From contig NC_009615.1 in the NCBI RefSeq assembly GCF_000012845.1, positions 1,139,501-1,203,500 on the forward strand: 64,000 nucleotides of DNA, written 5' to 3'. The position numbers and the translations under genes are program-made. The number at the start of each line of letters is the position of its first letter. Within the stretch, counting starts at the first letter, position 1. Source of the stretch: Parabacteroides distasonis ATCC 8503. GTDB lineage: Bacteria > Bacteroidota > Bacteroidia > Bacteroidales > Tannerellaceae. Below the pieces are notes generated by a model. That model had not been told where the DNA came from and made no database searches. It saw nothing but the letters and a program-made list of their open reading frames with translations. Positions 1 to 9,489 of the stretch are shown one piece after another.

Positions 1-536
1 CTTTCATAAAAACGCATACAATAATTAAGCAGCAGTTCGATATGGTTTACAAGTAAGGTTTTACTATGTTTATCCACGCCATGTTCCAGTTCCATACGGA
101 TGATCTTCAGGCAATCCATCACGATAGATCTTTCTTCTTCCGAGAGATGCAACGCCTCGTTTACCTCGTAAGAAAAGAACGTATATTTCTTTATATTCTT
201 TCCGAGTGACGTTCCACGCAGTAAATCGGGATGGAAAAGAATACCATGTGCGTTTACTTGGACTTTATCGGTTGTCGGATTTGTTTCCGCAGTTTGTCCG
301 GGGGCGAAGCAAACGATCGTGCCTTCTTGGTAATCGTATGTCTGGCGTCCGTATTTGATATCGCAGGCTTTCTCTAGTTTTAGATACAGTGCGTAGATGC
401 CGTAATTGAAGCGGATGAGATCTACACTACTCGTCGCTTTATTCAAATCTATGACACTGACAAGCGGATTTAGGGTTTCGAGGCCGTATAGTTTGTTATA
501 TAGGTCTACACTATCTAAGTTAAGTATCTTATCCAT
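1..536 (-). CDS. AraC-family regulator, N-terminal part (cut by window edge)
   Basis: The minus-strand frame is open from the ATG at 536 to the window edge and gives about 178 residues of an AraC-type sensing domain; the DNA-binding half lies outside. It is clearly paralogous to the complete regulator at 40992-41894: both share the order LYN/QYN..G.ETL.PLV.VID, KYGR..YDYQ.GT, FAPGQ, FHP.L and NEALHLSEEE. An in-frame ATG also exists at 590, but alignment with the paralogue favours 536. It is divergent from the hydrolase at 770 with repeated motifs between them, so it probably controls that gene set. The ligand is unknown. Confidence 0.85.
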   Translation of the reverse strand, partial: MDKILNLDSVDLYNKLYGLETLNPLVSVIDLNKATSSVDLIRFNYGIYALYLKLEKACDIKYGRQTYDYQEGTIVCFAPGQTAETNPTTDKVQVNAHGILFHPDLLRGTSLGKNIKKYTFFSYEVNEALHLSEEERSIVMDCLKIIRMELEHGVDKHSKTLLVNHIELLLNYCMRFYE

Positions 537-608
537 AAGCCGTACGTATTTAATCAATAATTCTGTACGCAAAAATAGAGGATAATTCATATATAGTTAT
601 AACCCTAA

Positions 609-703
609 TTACGGATTATATAACCATTGTTACGGATTATGTGTATTTACAGGCTTTCTGGCTGATTCCACAAAACCTGTAATTGAGGTCATGACATCCG
701 TAA
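609..703. promoter_or_regulatory. Probable AraC operator: repeated TTACGGAT boxes
   Basis: TTACGGATTAT occurs at 609-619 and again at 630-640, exactly 21 bp apart (two helical turns) in direct orientation. The core TTACGGAT occurs a third time inverted at 696-703. This is the geometry expected for AraC-family binding sites, and it lies between a divergent AraC gene and its likely target. That the AraC protein at 1-536 binds here is inference. Confidence 0.55.
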
Positions 704-734
704 TTTGTCTACAAAGGGATGCTATTTGAGCCTC

Positions 735-742
735 TATCTTTG
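735..742 (+). promoter_or_regulatory. Bacteroidetes -7 box for the hydrolase operon
   Basis: TATCTTTG matches the TAnnTTTG consensus of the Bacteroidetes primary sigma factor and sits 28 bp before the ATG at 770. No convincing -33 TTG is seen at the usual spacing, which fits an activator-dependent promoter next to the operator repeats. Confidence 0.6.
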
Positions 743-769
743 CCTTCGTAAAAATAAATAAGGAACGAC

Positions 770-1843
770 ATGAAGAAGTCATTAAGAGAATTATGTACGG
801 CAATAGCCATATGCTTTTGCGCTACGGGAAATCTGTTCGCTACAGACAATCAAATTAATACCGATCATACAATGGACAAGAATTTGAATCTAATTAAGGA
901 TTGGGATAAAGTATTCCCACAGAGTGACAAGGTGAGCCATAGTAAAGTTACTTTTCGTAATCGCTATGGCATTACGCTTGCCGCCGATATGTACAAACCC
1001 AAGCATGCGGATGGAAAATTGCCTGCTATCGCTATTAGCGGTCCGTTCGGTGCCGTGAAGGAACAATCCTCGGGTTTATATGCCCAGAAATTGGCAGAAC
1101 GTGGATTTCTGACGATCGCTTTCGATCCGTCATATACAGGCGAGAGTGGCGGAGAGCCTCGTTATGTAGCTTCTCCCGACATCAATACGGAAGATTTCTG
1201 TGCGGCCGTCGATTTCCTTTCGACACGTGATGATGTGGATGCGGAACATATCGGTATCCTCGGTATCTGCGGATGGGGAGGCATGGCTCTTAATGCGGCG
1301 GCTATCGATACTCGTATCAAAGCGACCGTAACCTCTACGATGTACGATATGAGCCGTGTGAACGCTAATGGTTACTTCGATGCGATGGATGCCGACGCAC
1401 GTTATGAATTGCGCAAGCAACTCAATGAACAGCGTACCGCTGACACAAAGAACGGCTCATACGCCCTTGCGGGAGGTTTGCCCGATACGTTACCCGACGA
1501 TGCGCCCCAATTCTTGAAAGACTACTACGCTTATTACAAGACGAAGCGTGGTTACCACAAGCGTTCGCTCAACTCGAATGGCGGATGGAACAAGACCTCG
1601 GCTTTATCGTTCATCAATATGCCTATACTCTCGTATAGTGACGAGATTCGTAGCGCCGTATTGATTATTCATGGAGAGAAAGCGCATTCACGTTACTTCA
1701 GCGAGGATGCTTTCAAGAAACTGAAAGGTGACAATAAGGAATTGCTAATTATACCCGGAGCGAATCATGTCGATTTATACGATCAGATGAGTGTCATTCC
1801 CTTCGATAAGATTGAACGGTTCTTTGTAGAAAACTTTAAATAA
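770..1843 (+). CDS. Exported alpha/beta hydrolase (YcjY / dienelactone-hydrolase-like)
   Basis: 357 residues. An N-terminal signal peptide (hydrophobic residues about 8-24, ending near NLFA) precedes an alpha/beta-hydrolase fold. The nucleophile elbow is GICGWGG with Cys167 in the nucleophile position, as in dienelactone-hydrolase-like YcjY proteins; the C-terminal GANHVDLYD supplies the likely catalytic His333. The segment VTFRNRYGITLAADMY is typical of this family. The substrate cannot be told from sequence. It is followed after 8 bp by the DUF3737 gene and then a C-S lyase, probably one operon under the divergent AraC regulator. Confidence 0.85.
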   Translation: MKKSLRELCTAIAICFCATGNLFATDNQINTDHTMDKNLNLIKDWDKVFPQSDKVSHSKVTFRNRYGITLAADMYKPKHADGKLPAIAISGPFGAVKEQSSGLYAQKLAERGFLTIAFDPSYTGESGGEPRYVASPDINTEDFCAAVDFLSTRDDVDAEHIGILGICGWGGMALNAAAIDTRIKATVTSTMYDMSRVNANGYFDAMDADARYELRKQLNEQRTADTKNGSYALAGGLPDTLPDDAPQFLKDYYAYYKTKRGYHKRSLNSNGGWNKTSALSFINMPILSYSDEIRSAVLIIHGEKAHSRYFSEDAFKKLKGDNKELLIIPGANHVDLYDQMSVIPFDKIERFFVENFK

Positions 1844-1851
1844 GATTCATT

Positions 1852-2718
1852 ATGCAACAGATAAAGGATATGGAATTTAGTGGTGAGCGTCCTTTGTTCG
1901 CCTCTCACGATTTACAATTAGACAATGTCGTTATTCATGCCGGGGAGTCGGCATTGAAAGAGTGTAGCAATATCATAGCCATAGGCTGTCGTTTTGAGGG
2001 TAAATATCCGTTCTGGCACGTGGATGGCTTCACCATCAAGAATAGCCTGTTTACCGAAGGTGGACGTGCTGCGTTATGGTACTCCCAAAATCTAGTGATG
2101 ACGGATACACGGGTGGAAGCCCCAAAGATGTTTCGGGAGATGGACGGTATCAGACTGGAAAACGTACAACTACCCAATGCTCAAGAAACCCTTTGGCATT
2201 GCCGGAACGTGGAATTGATAAATGTGCAAATAGATCATGCTGATTATTTATTTATGCACGGCGAGAACATTAAAATCCGGAACTACGCTCAAAATGGAAA
2301 CTACTCGTTCCAGTATTGTAAGAACGTGGAAATCCGTAATGCGGTCATCAACTCGAAAGACGCTTTCTGGGATACGGAGAATGTTACCGTATACGATTCC
2401 GAGATTAACGGCGAGTACTTGGGATGGCACTCGAAGAACCTGCGTTTGGTAAATTGCAAAATCTCGGGTACACAGCCGCTTTGTTACGCCCACGATCTTA
2501 TGATGGAGAACTGTACGATGGCAGATGATTGCGATCTAGCCTTTGAATACAGTTCCGTGCAGGCGACTATCAATAGCCCGATCCGTAGCGTGAAGAATCC
2601 CCGTACGGGAAGCATCACCGCCGGAAGCTATGGTGAGGTAATCCTCGACGAGAACATTAAGGCTCCGGGTAATTGCCAACTGAGGCTATGGAATGAACGT
2701 ACTTGCTTTTCCGCATAA
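1852..2718 (+). CDS. DUF3737 family right-handed beta-helix protein
   Basis: 288 residues without a signal peptide. The sequence is built of short repeated strands (for example FHGENIKI-, CKNVEIRN-, TENVTVYD-, SKNLRLVN-like turns) typical of a pectate-lyase-like beta-helix and of the DUF3737 family, which is cytoplasmic and functionally uncharacterised. Its C-terminal end is 5 bp before the ATG of the next gene, so translation is probably coupled. It often travels with small aminotransferase/hydrolase genes, as here. Family assignment is firm; function is unknown. Confidence 0.85.
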   Translation: MQQIKDMEFSGERPLFASHDLQLDNVVIHAGESALKECSNIIAIGCRFEGKYPFWHVDGFTIKNSLFTEGGRAALWYSQNLVMTDTRVEAPKMFREMDGIRLENVQLPNAQETLWHCRNVELINVQIDHADYLFMHGENIKIRNYAQNGNYSFQYCKNVEIRNAVINSKDAFWDTENVTVYDSEINGEYLGWHSKNLRLVNCKISGTQPLCYAHDLMMENCTMADDCDLAFEYSSVQATINSPIRSVKNPRTGSITAGSYGEVILDENIKAPGNCQLRLWNERTCFSA

Positions 2719-2723
2719 AGAAT

Positions 2724-3890
2724 ATGAGATATAACTTCGATGAAATAGTGCCTCGTACCGGTACGAACTCCTATAAATGGGATAGCGCTGTGGATACGGA
2801 TGTTCTACCGATGTGGGTGGCCGATATGGATTTCCGTACGGCACCCGTTATTATCGAAACCTTACGGCAACGTGTAGAACATGGTATTTTCGGTTATACT
2901 CGAGTACCGGATGCATATTACGAAGCGGTGACAGGCTGGTTTGAACGTCGGCATGGATGGCAAATACGAAAAGAATGGATGATTTGTACCTCCGGAGTTG
3001 TTCCGGCAATTTCTGCCGTTATCAAGGCGCTAACCGAGCCGGGTGATAAAGTACTGGTGCAGACTCCGGTTTATAACTGTTTTTTCTCGTCCATCCGCAA
3101 TAACAGATGTGAGATTATCCGCACCCCTTTGTCTTATGCCCATGATACATTCACGATTGATTATGAGGATTTGGAGAAAAAAGCCGCTGATCCGAAGGTA
3201 AAGGTCATGCTGTTGTGTAATCCTCATAATCCCGCTGGAAGGGTATGGACACGTGAGGAACTAAGTCGTATCGGCAAGATCTGTATCCGTAATGGCCTAA
3301 TAGTCGTATCAGATGAGATACATTGCGAACTCGTATTTCCGGGATATACTTTTACACCGTTTGCATCTATCTCAGAAGAATTCCTACGGCATTCCGTGAC
3401 ATGCCTGTCGCCTAGCAAGGCTTTCAATATCGCTGGATTACAAATCGCCAATATCGTGTGTTACGATGAGAACCTACGTCGGAAGATAGACCGGGCAATC
3501 AATATCAACGAGGTATGCGATGTGAATCCTTTTGGTGTAATAGCTACCATAGCGGCCTATAATGAGGGAGAGGAATGGCTGTCGCAACTGATCGATTATT
3601 TATGGCAGAATTACTTATACATGAAAGATTTTTGCGGGAAATATCTGCCGGACTTTCCGATAACCTTGTTGGAAGGCACTTATCTTGTATGGATGGATTG
3701 CCGTAAGTTAGGTAAATCATCGGAAGAATTGGAGCACTTGCTGATCGAGAAAGCGAAGCTATGGCTCAATGCCGGAACGATGTATGGAGCAGAAGGCGAA
3801 GGCTTCATGCGTTGGAATATCGCTTGTCCACGTTCCTCGCTGATAAAGGGGGTGGAGCTGTTCAGGGATTTTGTAGGCTGTGCCTGTTAA
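2724..3890 (+). CDS. MalY/PatB-type pyridoxal-phosphate C-S lyase (cystathionine beta-lyase-like)
   Basis: 388 residues from the ATG at 2724 (MRYNFDEIVPR); an earlier in-frame TTG at 2703 overlaps the preceding gene and lies before the family start. Fold-type I aminotransferase with PMWVADMDF near the N-terminus, NPHNPAGRVW (substrate/PLP pocket), VSDEIH, and SPSKAFN with the PLP lysine Lys232. This subfamily cleaves cystathionine or other cysteine S-conjugates to a thiol, pyruvate and ammonia. It is the last gene of the hydrolase/DUF3737 group and is followed by a bidirectional terminator. Confidence 0.88.
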   Translation: MRYNFDEIVPRTGTNSYKWDSAVDTDVLPMWVADMDFRTAPVIIETLRQRVEHGIFGYTRVPDAYYEAVTGWFERRHGWQIRKEWMICTSGVVPAISAVIKALTEPGDKVLVQTPVYNCFFSSIRNNRCEIIRTPLSYAHDTFTIDYEDLEKKAADPKVKVMLLCNPHNPAGRVWTREELSRIGKICIRNGLIVVSDEIHCELVFPGYTFTPFASISEEFLRHSVTCLSPSKAFNIAGLQIANIVCYDENLRRKIDRAININEVCDVNPFGVIATIAAYNEGEEWLSQLIDYLWQNYLYMKDFCGKYLPDFPITLLEGTYLVWMDCRKLGKSSEELEHLLIEKAKLWLNAGTMYGAEGEGFMRWNIACPRSSLIKGVELFRDFVGCAC

Positions 3891-3915
3891 AGAATAGTGA
3901 TGATAGAAAACGTGA

Positions 3916-3946
3916 GAAGGGGAAAACATCTATTGCTTTCCCCTTC
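3916..3946. terminator. Bidirectional terminator between convergent genes
   Basis: A perfect 10-bp stem (GAAGGGGAAA at 3916-3925, TTTCCCCTTC at 3937-3946) with an 11-nt loop lies between the C-S lyase and the convergent beta-galactosidase, with pyrimidine-rich flanks. Confidence 0.7.
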
Positions 3947-3980
3947 TTTCATATATCTCTCACTAGATAAAAGATTCGTT

Positions 3981-6900
3981 TTACTCGATCTCGATGCTAT
4001 GTTTTACCGGAGTAAGAATGAACGTGAACTCATAGTCGCCGTAAGGAATCTGGTATTCCGGGAGTGCGATAGTTCCCCAGCTATTTACACAGCCTAATCC
4101 CATCTGTACCTTATCGAGACAAAGGTTTGTCAAGTCGGCTTCCTCTACTTCTGGAGAGTGTCTTTGATCCTTTCGGGCACCGTCGTCCAAAGACTCTATC
4201 GTATAATGCAAAGCGGAAGCGGAGAATGGGGCAGAGGCTACGACCTCGATACCGTTGCCAGCCTCGTTCAGCATTTTCCACCAGCGGATATCCGATTTCG
4301 TTCCATTCTCTTGCGGACGGATATACGAATAGAATTGCTCGTCTACGGTCTGGCGGTAAATAGCCAAGTCCGCGTTACCCTTGCGGTCGATATAATTCTC
4401 CACGGGACCACGGCCGTAGTATTCGATATTCTCGAAATATCTCGGCATCGGCATTTGCATACCGAAGCGGAACATGGGGGATACCTTGGCATTCTTGTCT
4501 GCTGTCATTTTCTGGGTAACCTTGATCGCACCCTTGTTATTGATCACGTACGTCAAGTTCAACTTGGCGGATACGGTCGGCATATCGTAAACGGCCTCTA
4601 CGATCACTTGCTTGTTCTCCATCCGTTGGTTAAGAGAAGTCAGCTTCATTTCCGGATTCTTCCATGCGGCGTACTTCTTCTGTAGGCCAGCTCCGAAATC
4701 ATTGTCTGTCGGCGCACGCCAGAAGTTAGGAGTCAAAGCCTCTCCTTCCTTGATCATGTCTTGGCCGTTTACCTCGTATTTGATCAGGTAACCATTCTCA
4801 CGGTTGAATTCGGTACGGAAACCACAACCTTCCACGATCAGGTAATTGGCGTCGTTATCTTGTACGGCTGGAGCCTTGGTTTCGATATTGGTTGTTTCCA
4901 CGTTTTTCAAATCCATAGATGGAGCCTTGTACGGGTTCAACGTCAGCTGATCCTTGGCCACGGTATGTCCGGCGGGTAATAAGCCCTCACGGTTCTTCAG
5001 TTTATAAGATACATTCAGCAACCATTCCGTGCATTGGCAAGTCTCGCCTAGATCCAATCGGATCGTTGATGTTTGTTGGGGAGCTACTTTCAGGTCATCG
5101 ACACGTCCGCTACGAACAACCTTGCCACCTTTCAGCATTTCCCATTCCAGATAATAAGCGGAAAGGTCACGGAAGAAATTCTCGTTGTACACCTTGATCT
5201 CACCTTTCGACAGATCGCCGGGGGTTGTCCAGATATCTTGGTAATAATACCCCACCTCGTACATATGCGGGTTCGGAACACGATCCGGGCTGATCAAGCC
5301 GTTATCGCAGAAGTTATTATCGCTAGCGTCGAACTTATTGAAATCGCCGCCATAAGCATAGATCATTTTCCCGTTCTTGCCGGTCCAGCGCACGGATTGA
5401 TCCACGAAGTCCCAGATGAAGCCCCCTTGATATTTCGGGTATTTACGGATCAAATCCCAATATTCCTTGAAACCTCCTTGAGAGTTACCCATGGCATGAG
5501 CGTATTCACATTGTATCAAAGGCTTTTGCATGGAGTTATCCTCGCTGTATTTAGCGCAATCCTCGTAGTTGTAATACATCGGGCAGAAGATATCGGTCTT
5601 TCCGTTCTTTCCGGCCTGTTCGTATTGTACGGCACGGCTGGGGTCTTCGTTCTTGATCCAGTCGTAAGCGGCCTCGAAGTTAGGACCGTATCCAGCCTCG
5701 TTACCCAAGGACCAGAAGATGATACTCGGATGGTTGAAGCCACGTTGGACGTTACGTTGGTTACGTTCCAGATGCGCTTTCTTATAAGATGGGTTCTTGG
5801 CTAACGTCTCCTCGCCGTATCCCATTCCGTGAGACTCTATATTGGCTTCGGCTACGACATAGATACCGTATTTATCGCAAAGATCGTACCAGAAGTTGTC
5901 ATCGGGATAGTGGCAGGTACGAACGGCGTTCAAATTGAATTTCTTCATGATCTGTATGTCCTGTATCATGCGTTCGCGTGAAACGACATAACCGCCATCG
6001 GGATCCATCTCGTGACGGTCGGCACCCTTGAAAAGAACCGGTTGCCCGTTCACGAGTATCTGGGCGTTCTTTAATTCGATCTTACGGAAACCTACTTTTA
6101 CGGGGATTACCTCGATTGTTTTGCCTCCCTCTTTTAAAGTAGCCCGTAAAGTATATAGATAGGGAGTCTCCGCAGTCCATTTGTGGGGAGAGGAGACTTC
6201 TATCGTCGTGCTGACCTTTCCGGAAGCGTTCAAGGATTGGGTAGTGACAGCTTTATTCTGGGCATCCAATAGTTCAAGCTCTACTGTACCTTTACCCTTC
6301 ATGGTCAGGTTGACTGCCAACGAGCCATTTTGGTATTGAGCGTCCAGATCCGGAGTCACACGTATATCGGCGATCTGTTGCTTTGGGTTACGGGCGTATA
6401 AATAACAATCACGTCCGACACCGCTGTAACGGAAGAAATCTTGGTCTTCCAGATAAGTGCCATCACACCAGCGGAATACTTGGAAAGCAATCAGGTTTTT
6501 TTGTCCGGGTTTCAAGTAAGGAGTTAAGTTAAACTCCGCTTCCAGCTTGCTGTCTTCGCTATAGCCTACGTACTTCCCGTTTACCCACAAATACATATTG
6601 GAGGTAACGGAACCGAAATGGGCGATGATCTCTTTTCCGTTCCAGCTGGCAGGAACCATGATCTCACGACGGTAGGAACCCACATGGTTATTAACGGTAG
6701 GGACCTCGGGCGGGTTGTTCTTGAATTGCTCACGCCAAGCGTAACCAACGTTTACGTAGAGAGGATCTCCATATCCGTTCAGTTCCCATACACCGGGCAC
6801 AGGCATATTGTTCCATCCTTTGTCGTTGTAATCGGTCCGCCAGAAATCGGTAGGACGAGCGTCAGCGTTCTTTACCCAAAAGAATTTCCAAGGACCGTTC

Positions 6901-7091
6901 AAGGTCATGAAGTTCTGGGATTGTTCCTTGGCGTCCTTCGCTGCCACCTCGGCGGTCTCGTAGGCGAAGAAATTGGCGTGCATCGGGGCACGGTTTACGG
7001 CGTTGACCTCGGGGTCTCGCCACTCATTCGACTGGGCTACCGCTGTGAAAGCCAAAGCGGCAAACAGTCCGGTCATAAGTTGTCTTTTCAT
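3981..7091 (-). CDS. lacZ: Exported beta-galactosidase, glycoside hydrolase family 2
   Basis: 1036 residues, full length for LacZ-type GH2 enzymes (E. coli LacZ is 1023) plus a signal peptide (MKRQLMTGLFAALAFTAVAQ). Order: sugar-binding jelly roll (about 50-230), immunoglobulin-like domain (about 240-335), TIM barrel (about 340-620), second Ig-like domain and the C-terminal beta-gal small chain. The acid/base is Glu465 in WSLGNEAGYG and the nucleophile is Glu529 in IQCEYAHAMGNS; VRTCHYPDD is also conserved. It hydrolyses terminal beta-galactosides, probably in the periplasm. It lies 12 bp downstream of the MFS transporter gene in the same direction, suggesting a small galactoside-use operon. 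Confidence 0.95.
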   Translation of the reverse strand: MKRQLMTGLFAALAFTAVAQSNEWRDPEVNAVNRAPMHANFFAYETAEVAAKDAKEQSQNFMTLNGPWKFFWVKNADARPTDFWRTDYNDKGWNNMPVPGVWELNGYGDPLYVNVGYAWREQFKNNPPEVPTVNNHVGSYRREIMVPASWNGKEIIAHFGSVTSNMYLWVNGKYVGYSEDSKLEAEFNLTPYLKPGQKNLIAFQVFRWCDGTYLEDQDFFRYSGVGRDCYLYARNPKQQIADIRVTPDLDAQYQNGSLAVNLTMKGKGTVELELLDAQNKAVTTQSLNASGKVSTTIEVSSPHKWTAETPYLYTLRATLKEGGKTIEVIPVKVGFRKIELKNAQILVNGQPVLFKGADRHEMDPDGGYVVSRERMIQDIQIMKKFNLNAVRTCHYPDDNFWYDLCDKYGIYVVAEANIESHGMGYGEETLAKNPSYKKAHLERNQRNVQRGFNHPSIIFWSLGNEAGYGPNFEAAYDWIKNEDPSRAVQYEQAGKNGKTDIFCPMYYNYEDCAKYSEDNSMQKPLIQCEYAHAMGNSQGGFKEYWDLIRKYPKYQGGFIWDFVDQSVRWTGKNGKMIYAYGGDFNKFDASDNNFCDNGLISPDRVPNPHMYEVGYYYQDIWTTPGDLSKGEIKVYNENFFRDLSAYYLEWEMLKGGKVVRSGRVDDLKVAPQQTSTIRLDLGETCQCTEWLLNVSYKLKNREGLLPAGHTVAKDQLTLNPYKAPSMDLKNVETTNIETKAPAVQDNDANYLIVEGCGFRTEFNRENGYLIKYEVNGQDMIKEGEALTPNFWRAPTDNDFGAGLQKKYAAWKNPEMKLTSLNQRMENKQVIVEAVYDMPTVSAKLNLTYVINNKGAIKVTQKMTADKNAKVSPMFRFGMQMPMPRYFENIEYYGRGPVENYIDRKGNADLAIYRQTVDEQFYSYIRPQENGTKSDIRWWKMLNEAGNGIEVVASAPFSASALHYTIESLDDGARKDQRHSPEVEEADLTNLCLDKVQMGLGCVNSWGTIALPEYQIPYGDYEFTFILTPVKHSIEIE

Positions 7092-7103
7092 GCTATTATA
7101 TTT

Positions 7104-8261
7104 TTAATCTGCTTTACGGAATTGCAAAACTAAGAATAAAATTCCGGGTATGGCAATAATTCCGGCGGAAACTAACAGGGCGACACGTAAAGAATAGAAA
7201 TCATTTAGCCAACCTATAAATGGGGCGATGGCAGCGAATATCAAGCGGATCACAAAGTTACGGATCGACAAGACCGTAGCCCGCATCTCCGAGAAGGTCA
7301 TTTGATTAATGTAACCTTTCAAAATCGGTGTGGCGAAGCCCCGGACTATATAGAAAATGAACAAGATCGCTAATCCCCAATAAGTAAGGTTATAAGCGAG
7401 CGATATATATCCACCTACGATTATAAGTAGTATAAACGTGTTTGATTTACGCATCCCGAAATACCGCTCTACCTGATCAGAATAGAGGGCGGACAATCCC
7501 ACAGTCAGATTGAGCACGGTCCAAATGACACCGTAATAGGAGGTCGGGGTTTCCAACTTCATCAATACGGGCTGCACGAACCATGCCATCGTTAATGTAG
7601 CGGCTCCGATGATACCGGAGAACATGATGTTATAGCATAGCTTACGGTTCGTGACCAAGGAATATTTCAAGATGCGGAGAATCTCGGAAACCGGGTTCTG
7701 CACCTTGCTCTTAGTATTGAATTCCTGCAAGGCGAACGCCGCTGGAATGCCGATAAAGGCGACAAACGCTTGGGCGTAAAACGGCAATCGCAAGGAATAG
7801 GCGGCCAGCAATCCACCGAATATCCCGGCGATGGCCTCGGCGAAATTACCGATCATCGTGATACGTCCCTCATACCGCAAATAAAGTTCTTCTTTTTTAT
7901 ATCGTACGGTTGTATCGTAGAGCAGCGCCGAATCCGCTCCGTTTACCAAGGTTTGCCCGGTTCCCAACAAAATCTCGGCGAAGAGAAATGCCGTGAAAGT
8001 GGAGGTGAAAGAATAACATAGGTACCCTCCAAAGAAAAGTATACAACCTAGAATCAAGCATTTCTTACGCCCCCATACGTCCGCCAGATAGCCCGAGGGA
8101 ATCTCCAAAGTGACAGCGGCGACCGAGTAGACACTCTTCAAAATAAACACGTCTTGTAGTCCTAAACCATGATCCTCGTAGAATAGGACAATGATAGGCA
8201 TTACGAGCGAGAACCATTTGGAAAACTTGATCAGATAGAGAGCGAGTATATTTTGTTTCAT
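7104..8261 (-). CDS. MFS transporter
   Basis: 385 residues from the ATG at 8261 (MKQNILALYLIKFSKWF); a TTG three codons earlier is less likely. About twelve hydrophobic segments, with the MFS loop signature GYLADVWGRKKCL between helices 2 and 3. Major facilitator family inner-membrane carrier. It is the first gene of a two-gene unit with the beta-galactosidase, so a role in moving sugar products is plausible, but the substrate cannot be read from sequence. Confidence 0.85.
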   Translation of the reverse strand: MKQNILALYLIKFSKWFSLVMPIIVLFYEDHGLGLQDVFILKSVYSVAAVTLEIPSGYLADVWGRKKCLILGCILFFGGYLCYSFTSTFTAFLFAEILLGTGQTLVNGADSALLYDTTVRYKKEELYLRYEGRITMIGNFAEAIAGIFGGLLAAYSLRLPFYAQAFVAFIGIPAAFALQEFNTKSKVQNPVSEILRILKYSLVTNRKLCYNIMFSGIIGAATLTMAWFVQPVLMKLETPTSYYGVIWTVLNLTVGLSALYSDQVERYFGMRKSNTFILLIIVGGYISLAYNLTYWGLAILFIFYIVRGFATPILKGYINQMTFSEMRATVLSIRNFVIRLIFAAIAPFIGWLNDFYSLRVALLVSAGIIAIPGILFLVLQFRKAD

Positions 8262-8375
8262 ATTTTTCAACGGGATTGCCCTGTCGTTTTTATTTAGACA
8301 CGCGAATGTATGAATTCTTTGCCAATAGCCTGAACTTTTTTAGGAAGCTTCTGTTCTTTTTGAAAAAGGAAAAAT

Positions 8376-8780
8376 ATGGTATTCAATCAACTTGATATTC
8401 ATTTACTGATTACGGCCATTTGTGTCATATCATCCGCCTTGATATGCTATACGATCGGGGTCTGGGGCGAGCGTTTCCAAGGACAGTTAAAAGCGTGGCA
8501 TCTTTGGTTTTTTGTATTAGGACTTTATGCGGACGCTATTGGAACGGGCTTGATGGAGCATATCGCCCAACTGACCCATTTACATGATACGGTACATACC
8601 GTAACGGGAATTATCGCTATTTGCTTGATGCTGATCCATGCGATCTGGGCGATTTGGACTTACTTTAAAGGTTCGTTAAAAGCCAAACAGCATTTCAACA
8701 GATTTAGCATTGTTGTGTGGTTCATCTGGTTAATTCCTTATTGCATCGGTATCTACATGGGGATGTCTCTCCATAAATAG
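8376..8780 (+). CDS. HsmA family (TIGR03987-type) small membrane protein
   Basis: 134 residues with four hydrophobic segments (about 10-28, 41-60, 72-95, 108-128). GVWGERFQGQLKAWH, LGLYADAIGTGLM and HTVTGIIAICLMLIHAIWA are family hallmarks. The family is widespread and poorly characterised. The gene stands alone between the divergent MFS gene and a cytochrome c peroxidase remnant. Family assignment is good; function is unknown. Confidence 0.8.
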   Translation: MVFNQLDIHLLITAICVISSALICYTIGVWGERFQGQLKAWHLWFFVLGLYADAIGTGLMEHIAQLTHLHDTVHTVTGIIAICLMLIHAIWAIWTYFKGSLKAKQHFNRFSIVVWFIWLIPYCIGIYMGMSLHK

Positions 8781-8847
8781 AGGCCATCGCTCATATATCT
8801 TGAGAAATAAATCGTACATTTGGTGATATGTTTACTATATAAACGAG

Positions 8848-9417
8848 GTGATCGCCCTCTACGAGCGTTCCGCCGAGATGAATCCATTCTCCTCGAAGTT
8901 CGATGCTTGGCAAGCCGGCAAATGTCAATTAACAGAAGAGGAGAAACTAGGCTATGAGCTTTTCAAGGAAAAAGGGCTATGTGCCGAGTGCCATATCTTG
9001 GATCCCGACGAACGGGCCGGGAAGGTGCTATTCACCGATCATACCTATGATAATCTGGGGATTCCCTCAAATCCGGGCAATCCATTCTTTAAGGTTTCGG
9101 CTCCCTATAATACGTGTGGTAAGGATACGATGGATCTTGGCTTGGGCTCACGACTGCGTGATCCGGAAGAATACGGGAAGTTCCGTGTGCCTACGCTCCG
9201 CAATATCGCTCTGACAGCTCCATATGGCCATAATGGATATTTCAAGACCTTGGAGGAGATCGTACATTTTTATAACGTAAGGGATGTAGAGGATTTCCCC
9301 CCGGCGGAATATCCCGAGACCGTAAATAAGGATGAACTGGGGAACTTAGGTTTATCTCAGGAAGAGGAGACTGCGATTGTCGCTTTTTTACGAACATTGA
9401 CGGATTGCATCAAATAA
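8848..9417 (+). pseudogene. Truncated di-heme cytochrome c peroxidase (C-terminal heme domain only)
   Basis: The frame encodes about 190 residues matching only the C-terminal half of CcpA/MauG-type peroxidases: ALYERSAEMNPFSSKFDAW, one c-heme motif CAECH, and FRVPTLRNIALTAPYGHNG with distal-ligand region. The family is normally about 330-370 residues with two CxxCH motifs and a signal peptide. Here the first heme domain and signal peptide are absent, an in-frame stop lies at 8824-8826, and only 67 bp separate it from the previous gene. Without export, heme c could not be attached in the periplasm, so this is best read as a decayed 3' fragment. The GTG at 8848 is only a nominal start. Confidence 0.75.
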
Positions 9418-9489
9418 AAATCAGTCTTTCCAAAAACTTTCTCCAGCCCTTGATAGTTTTCTTATAAAATAAAAAGAAGAGTTTAAACT

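Noticed and set aside
5073..5804. 243-codon plus-strand frame opposite the beta-galactosidase
   Set aside because: Antisense shadow of a clear GH2 gene; no start context and no recognisable protein.
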